DNA from: Nocardiopsis metallicus
Lineage (GTDB): Bacteria; Actinomycetota; Actinomycetes; Streptosporangiales; Streptosporangiaceae
NCBI RefSeq assembly: GCF_014201115.1
Contig: NZ_JACHDO010000001.1
Span: forward strand, 2,046,001 to 2,110,000
DNA: 64,000 bases
Reading direction: 5' to 3'
In this document: piece by piece, positions 18,025 through 26,245 of the stretch
How positions within the stretch are numbered: the first letter of the stretch is position 1
Layout of the letters: each line of letters begins with the position of its first letter
Made by a program: the position numbers and the translations under genes
The notes under the pieces: generated by a model
The model's database searches: none
Told to the model about the DNA's origin: nothing
What the model saw: the letters and a program-made list of their open reading frames with translations, nothing else

Positions 18025-18067
18025 CGGGGCAGGGGCAATTATCCGGTCCGGGCCCGGCCCTGCCCCG
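18025..18067 (+). terminator. Terminator hairpin
   Basis: CGGGGCAGGG at 18025-18034 pairs with CCCTGCCCCG at 18058-18067 across a 23-nt loop that itself can fold, 58 bp after the PLP enzyme's stop. Confidence 0.6.
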
Positions 18068-18137
18068 AGGACACGGTGCGCAATGTCGGTCGAAGGGCCA
18101 GAACGGGTCACCGACACCGAGGACGGAAGCCGAACCC

Positions 18138-18260
18138 ATGATCATTCTTCGCGAGCCCTTCCGGATCATCCGCGCCCACCTCGTGCTCAACGCCCTGGTC
18201 TACGGCGTGGCCCCGGCCCCGGTCGACACGACCACCGCGACCGTTCTGATCCCGCATTGA
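18138..18260 (+). CDS. Small 40-residue ORF, possible remnant
   Basis: An ATG at 18138 opens a 40-codon frame beginning MIILREPFRIIRAHLVLNAL. The first 24 residues look like the start of a membrane protein (basic head then a hydrophobic stretch), but the frame ends at 18260 after a proline/threonine-rich tail. Only a weak GGAAG precedes it. It could be a genuine micro-protein or the truncated head of a larger membrane protein; I cannot decide. Confidence 0.3.
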   Translation: MIILREPFRIIRAHLVLNALVYGVAPAPVDTTTATVLIPH

Positions 18261-18439
18261 CAAGACATTGCCCAGACATACTGATGTACGTCTATCCAGG
18301 GACACCATGGCTCAAGAGAAAACGAAAAAGAGAACAGAGTGAACCGAAACGGACTGCCATCCGTGTACCTGTTGAGAGCGCCCCACTGGCCGGCCCGGCC
18401 GCCGGGGCGGAATCCCTCACCTGCGGAGGAGGCCGGTCC
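18261..18439 (+). promoter_or_regulatory. Promoter and leader region of the FHA-flavoprotein gene
   Basis: TTGACA at 18257-18262 is followed 16 bp later by TACTGA (18279-18284), a possible sigma-70-type promoter. The leader holds an 11-codon frame (MAQEKTKKRTE, 18307-18342) that is A-rich and uses AAA and AGA codons rare elsewhere in this window. It may be a leader peptide. GGAGGAGG at 18425-18432 is the ribosome site for 18440. Confidence 0.4.
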
Positions 18440-20347
18440 ATGACATTCGAAATCGTCGGTCGCGAAGGTCCCCGCGCCGGACAGCGGTTCCTGTTCGGCG
18501 AAAGCCCGGTCACCTTCGGGAGGCACAAGAAGAACAGCGTGGTGGTCGCCAGCCAACTGGCCTCACGCTTCCACGCGGAGATCGTCCGTGAGGGAGACGA
18601 CCACGTCCTGCGCGACCGCGGAAGCAGCAACGGGACCAGGGTCAACGGCGACGAGGTGCACCACCGGGTCCTGCGGCCCGGTGACCTCATGACGATCGGC
18701 GACGAGACGTTCAGCTGGGAGACTGCCCAGGTCGCCGACACCGTGGCGGACTTCCCGATGACCCAGATGTTCGTCCGGCCCTCCGTGGCGAAGGGCCCCG
18801 TCCTGAACGTCACGGTAGCGGGCGGCGGCCCCGTGGGACTGGCCTTCGCCCTCCTCCTCGAACACCTCATCGGCCCCCAGGTCGCCGTCACCGTCCACGA
18901 CGGACGCTGGACCCGTGAGGGGTCCCGCGTCGTGTGGAAGGACCTGAAGCAGGGCAACGTCCGGCGCCAGCAGGTCGTGACCGTCCAGAGCCGCCAGTTC
19001 CTGAACCTCTCCGAGCAGATCCAGGAACGGCTGTTCACCCCCGGCTCCTACACCGAGATGTGGCCCTCGGGTGCCGACTCGATCCGCGGGTACGGGCCGC
19101 GCAACATCCGTATCTCCCACGTCGAGGACGTCCTGCTGGAGATGGCCAACGAGAGCCAACGCATCAGGCTCGTCCCCGGCCGCTTCGACGCCGCCCAGCA
19201 GCAGGGCGCCCTGGAGCGCAGCCACGTGCTCGCGATCTGCGACGGTTCGCGGTCTCGAACCCGCGAGCACTTCGCCGACCGGTTCGGCCGCCCCGACCCC
19301 TCGATCTACTCCCTGGACGGCGAACAGGTCGAGGACATCGTCCTGGGCCTGCGCGTGCGCTCGGACCTGTCGGACGCCACGACCGTCCTGTTGACCGTGG
19401 CGCAGAACCGCTTCCTGCTCAACTCCCTACGCGGCGAGGGCTTCCTCAACATGCGCCTCACCGACGAGGAGGCGCGGGAGGTCGTCGGGATCGACCCGGT
19501 CCGGCAGGTGTTCGAACAGTGCATCGCCTCGCGCCCGTGTGTCATGACGCGTGACGGTCACGGCGACTTCTCCTGCTCCACGCACAGCTCGCTGTTCCTG
19601 CCCGCCCTGGTCAAGGGCTCGGCCCTGTGGAAGCGCGTGCGGGAGGGGCTCGCCTTCTTCGGCGTGGCCGAGGAGAACCTCAGCGCCGTCACCGCCTTCC
19701 GGCTGAGCATGGTGCAGCAGCCGCGGTTCAGCGCCCAGCTCCGCCCCGCCACACCGTCCTCGCCGTCCACCTACGGATTCCTCCTCGGGGACGCCGCCAA
19801 CGCCATCCACTTCTGGCCCGGACGCGGCCTCAACAGCGGTCTGGCCTCGGCCATCTCCCTGGCGCGTTCACTCAGCAGCACCTGGAAGGGGCGGCCGCTG
19901 CGCGACGCGGACTTCACTCGCCACGAGGCGGTCATGTCCATGCTCCAGTACCGGCACAAGAGCCGCGCCTGGCAGGCGATGGTCAACACCGACCAGGAAG
20001 GGGCGGCGTACACGATCAAGGCCGGGATCGCCCGGAGCATGGCGGCGCAGGACGGGGACCGGGAGGCGGACGTGAAGACTCTGCTCGAGCGGATGGGATC
20101 GATCCGGTCGAGGCTTTCTGCGCGTATCGCGGGCATGCCCGACGACGCGGACCTGCGCGCGCGTCTGGAGGGCCTGGACGACACGACCCTGCGTTCCCTG
20201 GTGGGCGGCGGGCAGTGGGACACGCTGACCGTCGGCGGGGAGGAGGTCGACATCGACATCTTCTACCAGGAGGAGGCCTTGTCCTCCTCGCCCGCCAAGG
20301 AGCGAGAGGCGGTCGGGGCCGCCCCGGCCCGCGGCAACGCGCCCTGA
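18440..20347 (+). CDS. FHA domain fused to FAD-dependent monooxygenase-like protein
   Basis: This is a 635-residue fusion. Residues 1-95 are a forkhead-associated domain with all core motifs (FGRHKKN, SRFHAE, SSNGTRVNG), a phosphothreonine-peptide binding fold. From about 122 an FAD Rossmann fold begins (VAGGGPVGLAFALLLEHL), with an RxxW-type strand. The second flavin motif comes at about 450 (GDAANAIHFWPGRGLNSG), as in aromatic hydroxylase/MICAL-like monooxygenases. The last 130 residues are helical and unassigned. The ATG at 18440 was chosen for its strong GGAGGAGG; the longer upstream frame has no domain. Phosphorylation-dependent recruitment of a flavoenzyme is inferred. Confidence 0.82.
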   Translation: MTFEIVGREGPRAGQRFLFGESPVTFGRHKKNSVVVASQLASRFHAEIVREGDDHVLRDRGSSNGTRVNGDEVHHRVLRPGDLMTIGDETFSWETAQVADTVADFPMTQMFVRPSVAKGPVLNVTVAGGGPVGLAFALLLEHLIGPQVAVTVHDGRWTREGSRVVWKDLKQGNVRRQQVVTVQSRQFLNLSEQIQERLFTPGSYTEMWPSGADSIRGYGPRNIRISHVEDVLLEMANESQRIRLVPGRFDAAQQQGALERSHVLAICDGSRSRTREHFADRFGRPDPSIYSLDGEQVEDIVLGLRVRSDLSDATTVLLTVAQNRFLLNSLRGEGFLNMRLTDEEAREVVGIDPVRQVFEQCIASRPCVMTRDGHGDFSCSTHSSLFLPALVKGSALWKRVREGLAFFGVAEENLSAVTAFRLSMVQQPRFSAQLRPATPSSPSTYGFLLGDAANAIHFWPGRGLNSGLASAISLARSLSSTWKGRPLRDADFTRHEAVMSMLQYRHKSRAWQAMVNTDQEGAAYTIKAGIARSMAAQDGDREADVKTLLERMGSIRSRLSARIAGMPDDADLRARLEGLDDTTLRSLVGGGQWDTLTVGGEEVDIDIFYQEEALSSSPAKEREAVGAAPARGNAP

Positions 20348-20429
20348 CGCGCCTCCCTGTCCCCCGCTTCCTCCGCCGAAGGAGCGGGAACGGGGAACCG
20401 GTGGCAGGGGAATCGTGGCGGTGACCTGG

Positions 20430-21131
20430 TCAGGCCCCGCCCTCCCGTGCGTAGCGGCGCAGGGCGGCCATGTCGTGGACCGTGATGTTCAATCGGCCGG
20501 TGGTGACCCAGCCATGAGAGCGCAGTACTCCCATGGCCTTGTTGACCGCCGCCCGTGAGACCCCCGTCCAGGAGGCCAGTTCGTCCTGGGAGACGGGGAG
20601 GGCGACACGCAGGCCCTCGGCGGACTGGTTGCCGAAACGGTCAGCCAGTTCCACCAGCCTGGCCGCGACCCTCCGGGCCGCGCCCATGGAGCCGAACTCG
20701 ACCCGTTTGCGGTCGGCGTCCCGGAGCCGGCCGACCACCGTGCGCAGGAGAATCAGCGCGGTACGCGGGTACTCCTCCAGGTAGCCGGTGAACTGCTCCA
20801 TCCCCAGGACCAGGCCGGTCATGTCCTCCAAGGTCTGCACCGTGGCCGAACGAGGCCGCTCGTCGACCACCCCCAACTCCCCCAGGAGCGCCCCGGGACC
20901 GCGAACGGCGAGCAGGGCCTCGGTCCCGTCCTCGGTGTGGGAGGACACCTTCACCCGCCCGGTGAGCACCACCAGGACGAAGTCGGGGGCGGAACCCTCG
21001 TGGAAGACGATCTCGCGCCGGTCCCAGCGCCGGACCCTGCCCGCGGCACGCAGCGCGGAGCGCTCCTCGCCCGTGAGCCCACTCCAGAACTCGGTGTCCG
21101 GTCCGGTTCCCCCGTCGGCGGACCGAGTCAC
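20430..21131 (-). CDS. Crp/Fnr family regulator
   Basis: This 233-residue protein has an N-terminal cyclic-nucleotide-binding beta barrel with a canonical phosphate cassette (GELGVVDERPRSATVQ, about 85-100). A long dimerisation helix and a C-terminal winged helix (VSQDELASWTGVSRAAVNKA, about 178-197) follow. The conserved Arg-Ser of PRSAT argues that it binds a cyclic nucleotide. There are no Fe-S cysteines of the Fnr type. The GTG start overlaps the upstream cyclase stop by 4 bp, so the sensor enzyme and the receptor are made together. Confidence 0.88.
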   Translation of the reverse strand: MTRSADGGTGPDTEFWSGLTGEERSALRAAGRVRRWDRREIVFHEGSAPDFVLVVLTGRVKVSSHTEDGTEALLAVRGPGALLGELGVVDERPRSATVQTLEDMTGLVLGMEQFTGYLEEYPRTALILLRTVVGRLRDADRKRVEFGSMGAARRVAARLVELADRFGNQSAEGLRVALPVSQDELASWTGVSRAAVNKAMGVLRSHGWVTTGRLNITVHDMAALRRYAREGGA

Positions 21132-23209
21132 GCGGTCCCCCTTCCCGCGTCCTTGAGCCGTGTCTCCTCGTGGAGGCCGGTGACGCAGTGGGCGCGTACC
21201 GTTCCCTGCCGTCCCCTGATGTCCAGGTCCCCGAGTTCCCGGCTCTCCACGGGAACGCCCAGGGAGCGCAGCGTGGCGTCGCCGACCACGATCTGACCGG
21301 GTTCCGCCAGTTCCTGGAGCCGGGCCGCCACGTTCACCGCGTCGCCCATGGCGTTGAAACCGCGCAGGTCCTCGCTGCCGATGTTGCCCACCAGAGCCGG
21401 GCCGGTGTTGACCCCGATGCGGAAGCGCGGCCACTCCGGGTTCTCCACGGCGATCCGCTCGAAGGCCTCACCCATCTCCAGGGCGGCCCGGACCGCCCGT
21501 AGACCGTGGTCGGCCTGGCGCGCGGGGGCGTTGAACAGGGCGAGCATGGCGTCGCCGACGAACTGGACGATCGTGCCGCCGTTGCCGAGTACGCACGGCA
21601 CGGCGGCGCTGTGGTAGCGAGTGAGCATGGAGACGATCCGCTCGGGGTCCACCTGCTCGGAGAAGGTGGTGAACCCGCGCAGGTCGGCGAAGAGCACGGT
21701 CACGTCCAGGACCTGTCCGCCCAGTGCGGCCTGGTCGGGGTCGGCCAACAGCGCCGAGGCCACGTCCGGGGACATGTACTGGCGGAACAGGGTGCCGAGT
21801 TCGCGGTAGAGGCGGACGTTCTCCAGGGACACCGACAGGTGTTCGGCCAGTCCGCCCAGGGAGGCGGGGACCGGCCCCGAGTGTTCCTCGGGCCCCTCCA
21901 GGACACCCGCGACTCCGCCGCGGAAGACCAGAGGGTACGCCACTCTGCCCTCGCGGAGTCGTCCGCCCTCGTCCCACTCCGCGACGGAGTAGTCGCGGCC
22001 CGCCAACCGGACCGTCCCGCCGGAGGCGAGGTTGACGTTCACGTCGCCGTAGACCGGGCGGGCCACCTCCAGGACCGACCGCAGGTACTCCTCCTCGTCC
22101 TGATCGGCCACCCTGGTGCGGCGGCCGACCTCGAGCAGGGCGGTCAGCCGCCGCGACGTCGCCCGTTCGGTGGCCAGGGCGGAGGCCGCCCGTTCGAGCA
22201 CCCTCACCTGTCCCTCGGAGAGATGGAAGCGCTCGGCAAGGGCTGCGGAGGCCTGAGCGGGTGAGCTGCGGCCTCCCTTCTCCTGTTCGCTGAGGAAGGC
22301 GACGAACTCCTCCAGGGCGTCCTCGTACTCCGTCCGGATGCGCTGGGCCGTCTCCTCCAGCACGATCGCGTCGAAGACACCCACCGAGGTGCCCTCCCGC
22401 TGGTACTGGAGGTAGGCGCTATAGGCGATGAAGCCGAAGGCGGCGACCAGCATCAGGTGCCAGTGCCACCAGGACAGGTGCCACTTGTCCGCCATGATGA
22501 CGGTCACCATCGCCTCGGCCAGCAGGACGAACGCGGTCACCAGGCTCAGCAGGACGGCGGAGGTCTCGCGCCGGTACACCAGGTAGTAGCGGAAGGCCGC
22601 CACCACGTACAGCACGGCAGCGCCGATCGCCACCGGCACCATCGGCCCCTCGACATCGCGCGCCTGGTCAGGAAGGTGCAGGGGCGGGATGCCGAGCAGA
22701 CCGGCTATGGCCCACCCGACCATCAGCACGGCCAGGCCTCCCCACAGCAGCCGTTCGAACCTGAACACCCGCCGACTCCGCTCAGGGTTCAGATCGAGGG
22801 AGGAGACGAAGGCGAACACGGACGCGATGACCAGGCCCACCGGGTGCGACAGGTCGAACCCGATGGTGGCACCGTCCACCAGGATCCCCGGGGTGAGCAG
22901 GGCGTGGACGGCGAGAAACCCGGCGGAGGAGAGGAAGGCCAGGGACACCAGGAACAGGCGTGCGTCGCCGTGGCGCCTGGCGGCGGAGCGGATCCACAGC
23001 CCCAGGGCCACGTTGACCAGTGAGACCCCCAGGACAAGCCAGAAGTGCCCGGGGTTGTGGTGGAGCAGCACGTCCAGGTGTGGTCGCGCCAGCAGCAGCC
23101 AGAGGCCTGCGAGCGGGGCCGCCAGGTGCAGGCTCCAGACCAGGGAGCGCACGGAGCGTGCGGGCAGCGAGGAAAGTCGTGAGGACGTGGGGGTAGCGGT
23201 CCCGGACAT
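21128..23209 (-). CDS. Membrane class III adenylate/guanylate cyclase
   Basis: This 693-residue protein starts with about seven transmembrane helices (residues 20-260), then a coiled linker, a GAF-like region (about 330-480) and a class III cyclase domain (about 495-680). Both metal aspartates are present (FADLRGF about 505, GDAMLALFN about 550), as are the transition-state Asn/Arg (GDAVNVAARLQ). The position normally holding the adenine-selecting Lys is Gln (GGTIVQFVGD), and its partner position is Asn (FNAMGD), so nucleotide preference is uncertain. It is coupled to the Crp-like gene downstream, suggesting a self-contained cyclic-nucleotide signalling module. Confidence 0.87.
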   Translation of the reverse strand: MSGTATPTSSRLSSLPARSVRSLVWSLHLAAPLAGLWLLLARPHLDVLLHHNPGHFWLVLGVSLVNVALGLWIRSAARRHGDARLFLVSLAFLSSAGFLAVHALLTPGILVDGATIGFDLSHPVGLVIASVFAFVSSLDLNPERSRRVFRFERLLWGGLAVLMVGWAIAGLLGIPPLHLPDQARDVEGPMVPVAIGAAVLYVVAAFRYYLVYRRETSAVLLSLVTAFVLLAEAMVTVIMADKWHLSWWHWHLMLVAAFGFIAYSAYLQYQREGTSVGVFDAIVLEETAQRIRTEYEDALEEFVAFLSEQEKGGRSSPAQASAALAERFHLSEGQVRVLERAASALATERATSRRLTALLEVGRRTRVADQDEEEYLRSVLEVARPVYGDVNVNLASGGTVRLAGRDYSVAEWDEGGRLREGRVAYPLVFRGGVAGVLEGPEEHSGPVPASLGGLAEHLSVSLENVRLYRELGTLFRQYMSPDVASALLADPDQAALGGQVLDVTVLFADLRGFTTFSEQVDPERIVSMLTRYHSAAVPCVLGNGGTIVQFVGDAMLALFNAPARQADHGLRAVRAALEMGEAFERIAVENPEWPRFRIGVNTGPALVGNIGSEDLRGFNAMGDAVNVAARLQELAEPGQIVVGDATLRSLGVPVESRELGDLDIRGRQGTVRAHCVTGLHEETRLKDAGRGTA

Positions 23210-23457
23210 GACGAGTACGACCTTGGTGATGAGTCAGGGGGAGGACGGAAGGGGCGGTACCCACAAGGGCTGCTGCGCGCCACGAACGATGCGAGCGGAC
23301 GGAGAAAAGTCCGGCCTTGTGTCGAAGAGTACGCAGACAAGCTATCCCGGGATCGATTTCATGGCGGACGTCCCTCCCGAGAGTCGCGTCCAGTCGGAGC
23401 CCCGAAACAGCCATGACCTGTACATCCGCCAAGCAGAAACCCCTGACGGCAAAGAGC

Positions 23458-24012
23458 ATGACCCAAGCCACACCGACTGCGCCCCGTGCGACCGCCTCGC
23501 CCCACCACCGAGCTTCCGCGTTCGTTCAGGAGGTCTACGCACACCATGGGAGCGTGCTCCTGCGCTACGCGTCGTCCCTGGTGGGGAACGACCTCCACTG
23601 GGCGGAGGACCTCGTACAGGAGGCGGTCCTGCGCGCCTGGCGCAATATCGATGTGCTCAACACCGACGCCGCGAAGCTGCGCCCCTGGTTGTTCACGGTC
23701 ATCCGGCACCTGGCGATCGACGGTCACCGCTCGCGCGGTTCCCGGCCCTCGGAGGTAGAGCAGGACGCGTCGACGGACCACGGAGTACCGGACGAGACAG
23801 AGCGGGTCGTGACGACGCAGGTCGTCGCCGACGCGCTCGGCGACCTGACACCCCAGCACCGCGAGATCCTCCTGTACGTGCACTACCTGGGGAAAAGTGT
23901 CCGTGAGACCGCACAGGCCCTGGGCATCCCGGCGGGCACGGTCAAGTCCCGTACGTACAAAGCGGCCCGGGCGCTACGCGCGGCGTTGGACCGGCGCGGG
24001 TACACGCGCTGA
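23458..24012 (+). CDS. ECF-type RNA polymerase sigma factor
   Basis: This 184-residue sigma factor has region 2 (FVQEVYAHHGSVLLRYASSL, then WAEDLVQEAVLRAWR, about 23-60) and region 4 (LTPQHREILLYVHYLGKSV, then GIPAGTVKSRTYKAARALR, about 125-175). It lacks regions 1 and 3, typical of the extracytoplasmic function group. I chose ATG 23458, which gives the usual length; an ATG at 23413 in frame is possible. Its stop lies 2 bp from the stop of a convergent zinc-finger anti-sigma gene. Confidence 0.87.
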   Translation: MTQATPTAPRATASPHHRASAFVQEVYAHHGSVLLRYASSLVGNDLHWAEDLVQEAVLRAWRNIDVLNTDAAKLRPWLFTVIRHLAIDGHRSRGSRPSEVEQDASTDHGVPDETERVVTTQVVADALGDLTPQHREILLYVHYLGKSVRETAQALGIPAGTVKSRTYKAARALRAALDRRGYTR

Positions 24013-24014
24013 CC

Positions 24015-24302
24015 TCAGGCGCGGTCGTCGCGGCGGCCGCTCTCACGTGCCTCGGCCTCAGCCCGTTCGACGGTCCGCCGCGCCAGCCCCTCCACCCGGT
24101 CGGGGGCGAAGGGCAGGGACACCAGCAGTTCTCGCAGGGGCAACCCCTCCAGGGCGGTACTGACCACAGCCAGGTCCCGGACCTCGGCCCGGCAGAGGGG
24201 ACACCGTGAGAGGTGCCGCTCGGCGGCGGCCGCGTCATCGGTGTCCAGGGCGCCGAGGACGTAGGCCCCGGCGATCCGGGCACCGCACCTGTCGTGTGAC
24301 AT
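24015..24302 (-). CDS. Zinc-finger anti-sigma factor (zf-HC2)
   Basis: This 95-residue soluble protein has the ZAS motif: an early Cys (DRCGARIAGAYVLGALD) followed by HLSRCPLC, giving the H-x3-C-x2-C zinc site at about 40-47. There is no membrane segment, so it would be a cytoplasmic, possibly redox-sensitive anti-sigma. The ATG at 24302 has GAGG directly upstream and GGAGGGG further up. It is convergent with the ECF sigma gene rather than in its operon, an unusual layout, but it remains the natural partner. Confidence 0.75.
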   Translation of the reverse strand: MSHDRCGARIAGAYVLGALDTDDAAAAERHLSRCPLCRAEVRDLAVVSTALEGLPLRELLVSLPFAPDRVEGLARRTVERAEAEARESGRRDDRA

Positions 24303-24383
24303 CCTCAGCGTCCCCTCCGGTCGGCCCCTACGACTCCCCCACCCTGGGCACCACCCCCGCACCCTGGACACCGCCCAGGACCA

Positions 24384-24419
24384 CCCCGACCGGGCCATGC
24401 CTTGGCCGTCCGGTCGGGG
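24384..24419. terminator. Terminator hairpin
   Basis: CCCCGACCGG at 24384-24393 pairs with CCGGTCGGGG at 24410-24419, with an inner GGCC/GGCC extension. It separates the lipoprotein gene from the anti-sigma gene, both on the minus strand. Confidence 0.65.
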
Positions 24420-24464
24420 CCGCGGCGGCCACCCCGCGCTCTGTTCTCCCGCGCTCCCGGAACG

Positions 24465-24938
24465 CTATTCGCGGATCTGCGAGCCATCCGTGGCGATGAC
24501 GAACCACTCGTCGTCGAGCCCCTGCCCGTTGGTCTCCTCCGGCAGGACGTCACCCACGTAGTAGTACAGGGGCCACTCGCCATAGGTAATCTGGGTGACT
24601 CCGTCGGTCCGTTCGGTGGTGTCCAGGAGCGCCTCCTCCAGGCCCTCTCCGAGCACTGCCCAGGCCGAGGCGGTCAGCGCGGGCCAGGTGGCGATGCAGT
24701 CGTCCTCGCAGACGCTCTCGGCGTCCTTGTCCTTGGTGAACCCGTACAGGATCCTCCCCTCCTGGTCGGCCAGGACCTCGCCGAACTCGCTGTCGACCAG
24801 GACGACCTCCACCGGTGTGGCCTCCACCGCTGGTTCGCCCGCGGCGGCCTCCTCGTCACCGTCCTGCCCGAACAGGCCGCAGGCGGTCAGTGTGAGCAGT
24901 GCGGTGGCGGCCGTGAGTGTCACCGTTGTCGTACGCAT
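24465..24938 (-). CDS. Lipoprotein with 'secreted repeat' domains (COG4315-like)
   Basis: This 157-residue lipoprotein has a signal peptide ending in the lipobox LTAC (Cys at about 20) and an acidic linker. Two copies of the secreted-repeat fold follow: GRILYGFTKDKDAESVCEDDC...WPAL and TYGEWPLYYYVGD...GQGLDDEWFVI. The paired Cys (CEDDC) is a family trait. The function is unknown; such proteins are often linked to ECF sigma loci in actinobacteria. It is located on the outer face of the membrane. Confidence 0.8.
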   Translation of the reverse strand: MRTTTVTLTAATALLTLTACGLFGQDGDEEAAAGEPAVEATPVEVVLVDSEFGEVLADQEGRILYGFTKDKDAESVCEDDCIATWPALTASAWAVLGEGLEEALLDTTERTDGVTQITYGEWPLYYYVGDVLPEETNGQGLDDEWFVIATDGSQIRE

Positions 24939-25183
24939 GTGAAGGTCCCCCGTCGTCGTGAGTCGTCTTCCGAAGTCGTTCGGATGCGGTTACGGACACC
25001 GGGGCGGAACGGTTCACCCGCCTTACCCGACATTCTCAGGTGAACCGTTCGGAGCGTTGCGCCGTAACCGTCACTGACCACCGTCGCCGCACCGGCGACG
25101 GCCAGGCAGCGCGAACGGGGACGGACACCACACACCGTGCGAACGCGCCGGGTCCAGCACACGTCGCCGGGGCCGGAACGGGA

Positions 25184-25396
25184 TCAGAACACGCGCGTTC
25201 CCGACAGCCAGGTACCGCGTTCGGTGACGCTCGCGATCTCCATGGGGTCCGCCCGGCGCGGGTCGCGGTCCAGCCGCACCAGGTCGGCGAAGGCCCCTTG
25301 GCGCAGGGTCCCCCAGCAGTTCTCCGCCCCCGCCTGGAAGGCGACCCCGCTGGTGTAGGCGGTCAGGGCCTCCTCCGGGGTGAGGCGTTCGTGTGA
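25184..25396 (-). pseudogene. C-terminal fragment of an amidohydrolase
   Basis: About 70 codons ending at 25184 encode the C-terminus of a YtcJ-like amidohydrolase: LTPEEALTAYTSGVAFQAG, then GTLRQGAFADLVRLDRDP and a final beta strand. The metal-binding barrel is missing, and the frame is cut off next to the TetR gene at 25407. It has no start codon with a ribosome site, so it is a dead remnant, probably left when the TetR/CPBP pair arrived. Confidence 0.75.
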
Positions 25397-25406
25397 GGAG
25401 CGATCG

Positions 25407-26147
25407 TCAGCCCTGGGTGGCCTGCATTCGCGCGATCTTCTGCTCGACCCCGTCAAGGAGCCAGGCCAGGGCCTCCTCGAAGACCTGGACCGGGTCGGGC
25501 GGGACCCCCAGGTGCTCGATGGCGTGGAAGCGGCCCGGCTCGATCCGGCGGGTGGCCAGGTAGCTCTCCTGCACGGTGGCGAACGAGCGGCCGTCGGGGT
25601 CGGTCCAGCGTTCGACCCGGTCGGCCGCGATCACCTTGGCGACGTGCCCCTGGACCAGGCCGTCGACGGCCATCACGACAGAGAAGGCCTCCTGTCTGCT
25701 CAGGCCGGTGCCCTCGAAGACGCGCAGGGCCGAGTCCATCCAGGCGAAACCGTTGGGGCCGACGTAGGGTCCGGCGGTGACCTCAACGAGCCAGGGGTGC
25801 TCGCGGAGGGAGACCAGGTCCTCGCGGGCCCAGCCCTCGACCTTCTCCCGCCAGGTGCCGGGACGGGTGTGCGGCAGGGGCACCTGGCCGGTCATCTCGT
25901 CGATCATCAGGGCCAGCAGGGCGGCCTTGTCGGGCACGTAGGTGTACAGGGTGGCGGCGCCGACCCCCAGATGAGCGGCGACCTTGCGCATGGACAGCGC
26001 CTCGACGCCCTCCGCCTCGGCGACGACCATGGCCGCCTCGACCAGGCCCGACACGGTCAGCTGGTGCCGGGGGCCGCGCCGAGGCTGACCCAGTCCGGCC
26101 CACAGCAGGTCCAGCGTGGCCTCGATGCTCTTGCGCTTGGCGCCCAT
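25407..26147 (-). CDS. TetR family regulator (TetR_C-type)
   Basis: This 246-residue repressor has a helix-turn-helix at about 35-80 (LVEAAMVVAEAEGVEALSMR, then HLGVGAATLYTYVPDKAALL), and a C-terminal domain like that of tetracycline-repressor-class proteins, with conserved Trp/Leu helices. The ATG at 26147 follows GGGAGGGG; a longer frame from a GTG at 26198 would start inside the operator. It is divergent from the CPBP/glycosidase-like fusion gene, and a very strong palindrome (26185-26232) lies between them. Confidence 0.88.
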   Translation of the reverse strand: MGAKRKSIEATLDLLWAGLGQPRRGPRHQLTVSGLVEAAMVVAEAEGVEALSMRKVAAHLGVGAATLYTYVPDKAALLALMIDEMTGQVPLPHTRPGTWREKVEGWAREDLVSLREHPWLVEVTAGPYVGPNGFAWMDSALRVFEGTGLSRQEAFSVVMAVDGLVQGHVAKVIAADRVERWTDPDGRSFATVQESYLATRRIEPGRFHAIEHLGVPPDPVQVFEEALAWLLDGVEQKIARMQATQG

Positions 26148-26184
26148 CCCGCCCCTCCCGCCCTCGCCGACCTTGAGGCTTGCC

Positions 26185-26232
26185 AAAACTCCGTACACCG
26201 TTCTACCTTAGCCGAACAGTGTACGGAGTTTT
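26185..26232. promoter_or_regulatory. Long palindromic TetR operator
   Basis: AAAACTCCGTACAC at 26185-26198 is perfectly inverted at 26219-26232, and an inner GTTC/GAAC pair keeps the same centre (26208.5), so 18 of 19 half-site positions match. It ends 13 bp before the fusion gene's ATG and so should block its transcription. Confidence 0.8.
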
Positions 26233-26245
26233 TAGGGAGTCCCCC

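Noticed and set aside
18083..18439. N-terminal extension of the FHA-flavoprotein by 119 codons
   Set aside because: The extension contains no domain and crosses a terminator-proximal leader; GGAGGAGG before ATG 18440 marks the true start.
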